Source: Rhodeus uyekii
Lineage: Eukaryota; Chordata; Actinopteri; Cypriniformes; Acheilognathidae
Direction of reading: 5' to 3'
Assembly: GCA_037043235.1 (NCBI GenBank)
Contig: JAWRVZ010000111.1
Coordinates: 1-64,000, forward strand
DNA: 64,000 nt
Shown here: piece after piece, positions 54,938-64,000 of the stretch
How the letters are laid out: every line of letters starts with the position of its first letter
How positions within the stretch are numbered: position 1 is the stretch's first letter
Notes under the pieces: model-generated
Databases searched by the model: none
Seen by the model: only the letters and a program-made list of their open reading frames with translations
What the model was told of the DNA's origin: nothing
Translations under genes and position numbers: made by a program

Positions 54938-57900
54938 CATTCATTCTATTTACTACTATAAATAGTAAATAGGAAAGGATGATTGTTCACTTACACTCAC
55001 ACCAAGCTACAAAATATTAATTGTTTTTTTAATAAAACTGACATAATTTGAAACCTTGGATGTTGCTGTTGTTTTCAAAAAGAACATAAAAGAAAACGTT
55101 TTTTTTTTTGTCTTATTTCATTTCTTCACAAATGGTTCATTGTGACCAAGATCAAATCCCATATCCAGACATGTCAATCTAAAACAAGGTTTTTTGCTTG
55201 GTTCTAAAGCCTCTTGTTTGTGTTATTTTTTTTATTAATCATCCAGCCCTAATCATAATAAACAGCACAAAAATAATACATATTCAACACGTTTCCTATA
55301 TTTTCTGTGCGTGTTCATTTTTCACTTCCGAATTGAGTAAAGCAGGAAGAAAAAGTACTTAAATAACAATCTTAGCACCTAACATAACCTCCGGCGACAG
55401 TAGAAACACACACACACACACAATTTTACTTCACTGCAGTTTGTTCACACCTTACTTGTGAAAACTCTGCCTCCTCAGGCTACCAACTGCTCCCTTGCTG
55501 CAGAATAAGGGCAAATCTGGACCGCCAGACACCACCACTGAGTCATGCTAACACATACACGCTGCCCAACATTTCCTTCAGCCCGAGACTACATACCCTG
55601 TTTCCCGCACAAGAGAAGGTTTTCTCCATTCCAGCAATGCCACGCAGGGAAATTTAACATGCTGTCAGGCTTGAATAACTGGCCTTTGATCACAGGCCTC
55701 TTAATCTTTGCATAGACACCATCATAGTTCGTCATGCATTCCTCCCAAATCAAACCCAAAAGCTGCTTGTTAATTCTTAACCTGTCTGGAGGAATTCGAG
55801 CTAAAGTCCCCATCCGATCTGAAATAATGACCCCCTTTATTGAAGAAAAATTAACCCACACCCCTCTGCTGCAGCAGAATGCACTATTGGGGCCTCCGAG
55901 GTTCCCTTATCTCCACAAGTAATAAACATTCCAGTCCCTCAAGCTTCTAGTGTGAGTGACTGAAAAGCAGACAAAAATTAAATAAATAATTGGAAAATCT
56001 CATGCATGCTCTGAACCCCTTTTAACCAATGCTTTTAAGCCAGCTGATAATAAAAAAAGAGGTATGACGCACAAAACAATCAATCGTGTGTCTATAAGGC
56101 CTGTTTGTGATAAGTGCTGCAATAAAGATTATATATCCTTCACTGTATTTAAAGATGTCAAATTTTTCAAATAATTAAAGTAGCCTCACATTATGCCACA
56201 GACTGTCTACTCATACAAATACGTGTTAAATAGAGAAACAGAGAAATAGAAAGTGCTTGGCTTTTGTGTGCTTGGCCTTGCAGATGGATAAGGTTCTGAT
56301 TGTGTGCAGGGGAAGATGTATTTTTCTCGCATGCCACTCCTTTCACACTCGCACCCTTTCTAAATATTGAATCATATAAAACTGAAAAGACCACATTATC
56401 CAGAGGATTCAATGCAATTTGCATATTCATTAGAATTAATTAAAATTCGTTGCTGTCTCTATTTTTTCTCTCTTTATTTTCAGTACTCGAGAGGGGTAAA
56501 AGACAAAGAGGAAACAATCGGAATTAACAATTGGAGAGTGAGATAGATTTGACATCACCAGTGGAGGAGTCTAGCACAGGAAATGTGTTTTCATTCAAAA
56601 TCAAGTCTGGATCCTTGTAATGAGTTCTATTCAAAATTAAGCAAACATAGTTGCTTTTTGAAAGCCTGGCCACTTTCTGTGATTTGAGGGAATTTGCGTG
56701 CCTTTTCAGAAGGAAATTTAAATTTTCAATGCCGCCCATGCCCCTGCGGCAGACTCATAAAGACCCCCGGTGGCTTTTTGTGTGCGAGCCGTGATGTATG
56801 AAGCAGTCAATCAGTCGAGCTGAATGCATACACACGAGAAACACCTTGATGCATTTAAAAGCTTTTAAGTGAGGTATTGAAGAGCGAAAGATAGGTATGT
56901 GGCGACGTGATGGCAGCTCCATGTCTCATTCACTCTAATGTACAAAATAAACTGCTAGTTAAGATGAAGTTGGTGTAATAGCCAACAACTCTAGTTTCAG
57001 TGTTCTGCATACGTGTGAATATGCAAGAAAGGTCGCCATGTAAATTTTGTGATGGGGCTTCGTGCCATTTCTCAGGTTTTGTGAAAGTGTGCCATTTAAA
57101 TTAAGTGGCAAAGTGTCATAGCGACAATGCCGCCCAGTCTCAAGCTGCCTTGAGTGAACTCTGGCACATGCAGAGCTGCCTGGATCATTCTTTTACTTAT
57201 TCATTTTTTAAATAAAATAATAGTACTGGCAAAACACATAATGTCTGTAAGGGATGAAATCTCACACAGTCGCTACATGCAATGTTGGTTTTGTTTAGTG
57301 TGAAAACACGCATGGCATAAAACAGAGTGAGGTTTACTGAAAAATTAATGAATGGATGAATTGTATGAATGTATCTTTTAAAGTCGCCATGAATTTATAT
57401 GCTTTTATTATTTATAGGCTTTTAGTATATGTTACCCTTAATGTTATCTAATGTAGTCCAGAACAATGACAACATTTAAATTTAGAATATGTAAGCGTTC
57501 AAAACTTACGGCCTCTCACTTCCGCCAATATAGATCAATGATTTTAATGACATCACACTGTAAATTACTAAAATGATCTGGCTCATTCGTTCAGCCCTCA
57601 CACAACCCTTGCCATGTACACTGTAAAATTGCTAAAATGAGTTGACTCTTGTATGCTTTTGATTCAAAATTTAGACACACGGTTTGTGATGATGAAATGC
57701 AATGTAGTTGTTAACTAAAACATATTTTTGGGTTTGAACCAGCCTGTTTTGGGCACTGGGGACCAGGGTATCAGCAGAGTATCTTCACAATAAGGTCATT
57801 ATGAATGCACACGATAATACCATGGTGGTCTTGTGACGAGGTAAGAGCTAGTCTGAACAGGCATTAGTGTTTCTGAGAGGTTGTTGTGGCTGAGTCGATC

Positions 57901-58477
57901 TTTAGCCCTTTAAGTGCTGTCTTCTTTTATTCATGGTTCAGATGTTTATTAACTTTACAGCTTCTGACAACAACCTCTAGGGAAGAAAAGAGAGGGAACA
58001 GTGAGGAGAAGAGAGAAAGAAGCAAAAGAACCATCCAGAGAGAGAGAAAAAAGCAAACAGCACATGTGCATTAGGTGAACCCAGATCTCAAAATGGACAG
58101 TAATGTTCTGGGTATTACAGTCATGAATATTGCATTGGCTTGCTGTTAATGTGGCGTGCCAGAAACTGTTGTTTTCTCTATTCATTCATGCTCTCTATGG
58201 GCAGGGCGAAACTTGACCTGAGTCACAGTCTCTAGGTGAAAAGTTATAGACGGCCCCCGGAACCCAGAGAACAAAGTTGAACTATATAGTCATGACATTT
58301 GTAAGGGAATAAATCAACAAGGGATCCCAGTCACGCAATATGAAACATTACAATTGATTTGAAAAATCACTCTAATTTGGGTTAAAATTACCAACACCTT
58401 GTTTTACAATTTTTTTGTGTGTATTTTTTAGAAATAATACCTAAATAAAAAATACCTAATAAAAAAATAAATAATAA
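54935..58477. other. Unique intergenic stretch
   Basis: No gene was recognised; the frames are short and lack splice context. ATTTGCATATTCATTAG and TTAATTAAAATTCG lie together at 56416-56450. A small CA tract lies at about 55403-55422. Confidence 0.4.
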
Positions 58478-60135
58478 TAAATATAGCTGCAAGCAGCCAT
58501 TAAGGCGCCAAGCGGAAGGAAGGCATTATGTGTCATGCCAACATGGCTGGCAGCATAAGAAATTAAAGACATTTGAATGACTTTAGGTTAAATGGTTAAA
58601 AAAATCATGTATAGAATCACTAGTAGTTCGATTTATTGGTGTATCATTTTTGACCAATAGGTGTCTCTGTGTCCGAATTGATGTGGTGTGGTCAGATTGA
58701 GGAGACAATGACGCATGGCAAGTTTGGTGCTAAGTGGACAAAGTATTACAGACATGCAGCATCAAAGTTGTTTTGGCATATATGTCAAATTTGTTGCTGC
58801 GATATACAAAAAAGTTTTTGTCTATCAACTCGATAACTATTTGTTAGCACAATCTGAAGATGATAGTCTAAAAGTTATTAGCATATTTGTACATTTCCTA
58901 ATAACTTTTGACCAGTAAGTGGCACTATGACCAAATTGATATATTGCGTTTAGAGTGAGGTGACAATGACACATACAAAGTTTGGTGTCAATTGGGCAAA
59001 TCATTGCAGACATGCAGCATTAAAGTCCTTTTGGCATCATTACATAAAATTCATCGCTGCATAATATGATTTGTCGGCACAGTCTGAATATGATAGGATT
59101 CGATTTTGGTGAAAATCGGACAAACAATCTAGGAGGAGTTCGAAAATGTATGTTTTGAAAGAAAAACAAAATGGCGGACAGGAAGTTTGGCCGACTATGA
59201 CAAATTTGCTATCTGTGTTCTCGGCATGACCCAAGGAACATATTAAGACAATTTGTTTTAAAATATGTTAATGTAATTAAAAGTTATTTGCATAACTTAC
59301 TAGGTTGTTATTAGTACTCTTGGTTATAACTTTTGACCGCAAGGTGGCGCTGGCTCAAAACATTTTGCTTAATGTCAGTGCACAATGCCGAAGACACATA
59401 CCGAGTTTCGTAATGATACGTCAATGAGTTTGTTAAATATAGCATTTTATGGCAAAATTCAAAATGACTGATATGGGAACATTTTGGTATAGCACAACTC
59501 GGCATGATGCATTGACTCTAAAGAGATTCAGAGAAATTTGGCCAAAGAAATTATGTGTTGCAAAGATGTAGCCTCACTTTTTGTCGAATTCATTCGGAAG
59601 TTAATCAGAAACGCTTTAACGAATCAACTTGATTTCCAAAAATTTAGCTCAGCATGGTCTGAAGATGATGTGGTTTCATTTTCAAGAAAATTGGAACAAC
59701 AGCCTAGGAGAAGTTCGTTATTCGTAGGTTTTTCGTAAAATTCAAAATGGTGGAAAAATATTAATGACGGAAAATGACGTCATTTGGATAAATTGCGTCG
59801 GCTTGAGATAAGGAATCATAAGACATAAACATTTTTGTTTCTAGCCCTTACGGTTCAACAGTTATTAGCATAAACTTGAGTGCAACTTTGGACAGGTGGT
59901 GGCGCTAGAGGGATTGATTTAGACTCCAAATTTTCTATGAATGATTGGACTGTCCTCTATCTGTGTGCAAAATTTCATAACTTTCCAGAAAGCCATTCTA
60001 TGGGATACCATAGACTTCCAGAGTGGAAGCAAAAGAAGAAGAAGAAGAAATGACAGAATAATAAGAAGAAGAACAGGAACGGATACAATACCTCTGAACC
60101 TTTGGTGCTTGGCCACTAATAATAATAACATAATG
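58478..60135. mobile_element. Dispersed fish repeat, about 1.6 kb, class unknown
   Basis: Begins ATAGCTGCAAGCAGCC...CGCCAAGCGG and ends GGTGCTTGGCC with an AATAATAATAA tail. GCCAAGC and GCTTGGC at the two ends are inverse. Repeated phrases (GACATGCAGCAT, AGGTGGCGCT, AAAATGGCGGAC) and a GAA-rich tract near 60030 recur. The pattern is known from fish genomes as a non-coding repeat; superfamily not determined. Confidence 0.55.
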
Positions 60136-63100
60136 AATGTGAATGTACCAACAACAACAAAAATCTGTACTTTTTTCCCACATTTTCTGAGCTAAGGTAT
60201 GAACAAATTAGAGAGAAACAAATTAGCGTTTTCAAATCAAGCTAAATTAGTTAATTTAATTTAAATGTAAAATGCGTATAACATGCATATTTCATGCATA
60301 GCCTTTGGCAACACTCCATTATTGCATTGTAACTGCATTATATGCTCTTTTTTACTGTACAATAGTATTTTTGCAATAGTAATATTTATGTTTATTTAAT
60401 TTTAGATTTGAATAATAATATAAAATTGTTTTTAATTATTATTATTGTTGTGGTTGATGATGTATAGTAATTTCTACAAGAAAAGACGAGGTGTATCATT
60501 TTTGCACTACTAATGACATCAAAATTGCATAAAGGATTAATGTTTTCAACACCCAATTTTCCAGTGAACAAATAGCAAAAACAAGACAACATGAAACATC
60601 ATAGTGTTTCTGCAACGTTTTGAAAACGCATATTTATTGAATACAAAAAAACATCTGTTACATTAAGTATGAAAAACATAATTACAACCTGTATTTTGCA
60701 TTTCTACCTTGAAACGTTTCAGTCACTGCAAAAAAACACAGAGAAAATTCCAGGCTGTTCATTGTTCCCGGAGGGCACTCAGAGTTGGCAGGATCGTTAA
60801 CTTAGCACAGAGTTAGTGTGGATGCAGATTCTGTCATGTACACCAACTCCCTTCCTTTTCTGAAAGCTTATGTAAAGGAGGTTACAATCTGAAAATCAGT
60901 GGAAAAATCAGTTGAAAAATCAGTGGAAAAATCAGTGGAAAAGATTCAGGACTTGTCCAATGTGCCAGTCACAGAAAATATTCCAGCTATAAGCCACAGT
61001 AAAATGCAGAATGGAAATGTCCAGAGAGGGCATGAGAAAGAGATACCAAAGCCGTAAAACACCACAGCACATTTCATTTTGCTCAGCTCACATTAGCTGG
61101 GCCTGACAATGGATCAAAGAGAAGAAATCGAGTCATGTACTTGAGAAATGTGACACTTTCCTACAAATCCCTGCAAATTCTGTGGTAAGAGAGCTGTCCT
61201 CACATGACTCGAAATTAGGACCTCTTCTTCTTTAATTTTCTCTCCGTCTATCATCCTCACACGTCACCTCCCTCTTTGCCCTTTCTCTCATTTTGTTGCC
61301 TCCACCCTGGGTTTGCTGGAAAGGGCCAAGCCTAATTTGTACATTCTCCAGCAGCAAAAAGCAATTGTGAGAGGTCACTGTGAGAGCAGAGCAATATACT
61401 CGACTGGGAAAAACACCAACACAGGCCCTCTTGCATTATTATCAAGCCATTCTTTATGTTACAAAGTCATCCTAGCTGAAAGCTAAAGATACAATGCTAA
61501 ACTGTCAAAATTATAGTAACAAGCTTTTTTTTCTTCCCACAGTTAAAGTGAAAATGTTGCGTAACAACACAATCATAGCCAGTCAATTGCATTAATGAAG
61601 AGCATAGAACACACACACACACAAAATGAACCTTGTATTGTCAAGATTTCGATGATGCTTTTTCAAACTTTTTATGGTTTTCTTTGTGGAATTGGGGAAA
61701 TTGTCTAATTACATTAAATAAATCTGTGTTTGATGCTTAAAATGCACTAGGAGCAGAATTTTGGTCTGATGAGTTTTTGGTGTTTGGCACAGAAACAAGT
61801 AATTGACAAATTGCAGTATCTCTAATTGGTCATTTAGACAGAATCTCGAATTAAAGCAGTTTATTTGCATAAATCAACAAAAACTCTGAAACAACAGGCA
61901 ACTACAACACCAAACCATCTAAACAGGGGAATATAAACAGAATAATGATGGTCAACACAAGGCATAGGTAGGACTGATCACTAACTACAGAAACAAATGT
62001 TAACAATTCAAGTGGGTGAAGGAAGTTTATTTGGAAAGACCCTCTACCTCTCGATTTTGGCAGAGGAAGCGAGTATACTATATATGTACACATCAAGAAC
62101 AGATTCATAGACCACAATGCAACAGGACTCTGATGTCATAGCAGATCACGCTTACATTGCTTTTTGACATTTAACAGCAAAATACTTTTAACTAACTTCA
62201 GCTGACTGTATTTACACATTTATAGTTTATTGTGTTATGATTTTTGTATATATAAATTTTTTATATTTTCTCCAACAACCCAAGCATATATATAGGCCTG
62301 TAGAATGGTGCATAAGAGAAATTAATTTTAAAAATCTGTAAATAATAAATCAGCTCCATAGCAGATGAAGTGATCAAGGTCTGCTAGGGTGAGTGTTCCA
62401 TTTAAACCCTTTGCAAGAGTTCCGCTCGTGCATTGTAAGAAATGGCGTACATCTGGGTGAACAAGATGGAGGAAAGGGAATGAAAATTGACTTAAGTGCA
62501 GACCTAGAAGCCAAGGAAACAGTACATGAACATAGGAATGTAGAACTCAGACATAACAGGAACAGAAAAATGTCAAAATAAAAGTATCTGAAACAATAAA
62601 AAAATGAAACAAAAAAGCCCAGACAGCTTCAACAACTTGTCTACACTTGAACCCTTAATGCATGAATGGTTCACCAATCAATATTACATATTCAGGTCTT
62701 TAACAACTCGGAAATGATCTAACATGGATAGATGTCTACTTGTCATGGTTTCAGTTGCTATTTAAAAGTTGAGGTTTAAGGGTTAAGGGTTTTATTTTAT
62801 TATTTATTTCACAAATGGGTTGGAAATTATTAAAGAAATAATTTAATAGAATAGAATAATAATATGTTTATTTTTTTAAGATGGTGTCAATATCATAAAA
62901 TATTTACTTTTTAAATAAATATAAATTATAATAAATTATAACTTCAAATTATTTTCATTTTTATTAAGCATTGTTAAAGCAATGGAATGTTTAAATGATC
63001 CATATATTTTATTTATTTAAATGTAAATTATTAACTTTTTCCAAATAATGTGTACACTATGCACATTTTTAAAACCTCTTCTTACTCTGAACTTTGACCA

Positions 63101-63690
63101 TGAAAGTACTTTTCTATAACTTTTTGGATTTCCAAAATAAGTTTTTTAAAATTGATGACATCTGACAAAAACAAGAATTGTTTTTTTTTTTTTTATCATT
63201 TTTTTCATTTATCAAATACTTGCTTTCTTAGACTTTGCATTCATTTAAATAAATAAATACATTTCAAAAAGGGGCTTTACAAGATGTAGGGAACAAAGTT
63301 GTTTTTGTTTTTTGCTTTTTGACTTGATGAAAAAGCTTTTTATTGCTTGTCATTTTGTCATGTTGAGCTGAATTAAGACATGGTTTAATGCTACAACACA
63401 GCAGATGTACAATTTTGTTGCCCGCGTGCAAAGCTAAAAGACTCATCAAAGATGTGTTTTTGAAATCAGGTAATAAGCCATTCTTAGATGAACTGAAAAT
63501 ATATCAAGAAACAAAGAGTTGGGAATAAAGTTGAGACAATTACCATGTGATTCTGAGAGACTACAGCACTCCCCTGAGTAGCATTATTGGAAAGAGAACT
63601 AATTTAATTAAATGATCCTAATTAGATTTCCTTGACTCCATTTCTAGTTTAGCAAAGGTTTATTTCGCACTCCCGTTTCGCCTTTAAGAA
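60136..63690. other. Unique, AT-rich intergenic stretch
   Basis: No gene or bounded element seen. A short direct repeat (GAAAAATCAGTGG/TTG, four units) lies at 60897-60945. AACTAATTTAATTAAATGATC with CTAATTAGATTTCC occurs near 63598-63632. Confidence 0.4.
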
Positions 63691-64000
63691 ATGAGAAACA
63701 GAAATATCCCTCATTTCCCACAGCGTGGTGACTCAAACGTGAGGACACTTCCCAGACAATTAGCCAATCAGGACGCAAATTACCCATTTGTCAGTCAGTA
63801 TGTTCCCGCTCCTCAGCACGTTTGCGGGTTATTTTCCACTCCTCCTCGGCCCGCTGCGGGGTCACGGTGCGGGTGCCAATACTGCAACGGTGGGAAGCGA
63901 TGAAGCGCTCCGTTCACAAGCTGCTTTTTGTTATTCTTTGCTGGTGTGACACAGCATATAAAGGTCACTTCAAAGTGTGTGCATGAGCAAAAAAGTATTC
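63691..64000 (+). other. GC-richer block at right edge, possible promoter or first exon
   Basis: After 2 kb of AT-rich DNA the composition rises. AGCCAATCAGG (CCAAT box) lies at 63760-63770, and GCATATAAAGG (TATA-like) at about 63954-63964. ATG at 63901 starts MKRSVHKLLFVILCWCDTAY, which reads like a signal peptide, but the frame stops at about 63985 unless spliced. The two interpretations exclude each other in part. Confidence 0.3.

Overview
The window looks like a repeat-dense stretch of a teleost fish genome, probably an otophysan (cyprinid-like) species. This rests on the repeat set: V-SINE (HAmo-like) and 5S-rRNA-derived SINEs, a tRNA SINE sharing its tail with a LINE, DIRS elements, Tc1, pogo and hAT elements, many Gypsy-type solo LTRs beginning TGTCACGG, and long (TG)n tracts. 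Nothing suggests a prokaryote, so operons, ribosome binding sites and CRISPR arrays do not apply.

Layout. 1-1343: start of a Gypsy-like element on the minus strand, with an open gag frame running off the left edge. 1430-4364: internally deleted DIRS element with both inverted terminal repeats and the internal complementary region. 5.3-10.4 kb: four LTRs, two of them nested. 10490-12077: near-complete Tc1-like element (transposase spacing DD37E). 14.2-16.1 kb: mosaic of decayed Gypsy, LINE and 5S-SINE pieces. 17886-19801: very young non-autonomous LTR element with two matching LTRs and a proline-rich ORF. 23484-24993: pogo-like element holding a solo LTR and a hAT element, each with its own target duplication. 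25.2-25.9, 30.45-32.8 and 36.2-36.7 kb: DIRS fragments. 28.0-30.3 kb: a TIR-flanked unit carrying three decayed exons. 36.7-38.5 kb: LINE tail, 5S-SINE split by a solo LTR, and a tRNA SINE. 40.8 kb: broken exon of a multicopy YqaJ/SWIM-type gene. 42.1-43.7 and 44.0-44.9 kb: two different minisatellites side by side.

The one convincing host-type gene lies on the minus strand at 45118-48930. It has eight exons, seven of them coding, and encodes 360 residues: a KMT5A-like SET domain, a coiled-coil linker, a Ser/Pro-rich stretch and a C-terminal Trp-containing domain. Its first exon sits beside paired E2F-like sites, and one intron uses a GC donor. Downstream lie a tandem duplication of about 0.88 kb (49.4-51.2 kb), tRNA-Ser-like relics and two further pogo-like copies. 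From 53.4 kb to the right edge the sequence is mostly unique, with a few homeodomain/octamer-rich patches and one dispersed repeat of about 1.6 kb.

Apart from the SET gene, nearly all coding signal comes from mobile elements. All family assignments come from reading motifs and architecture; no database search was possible.
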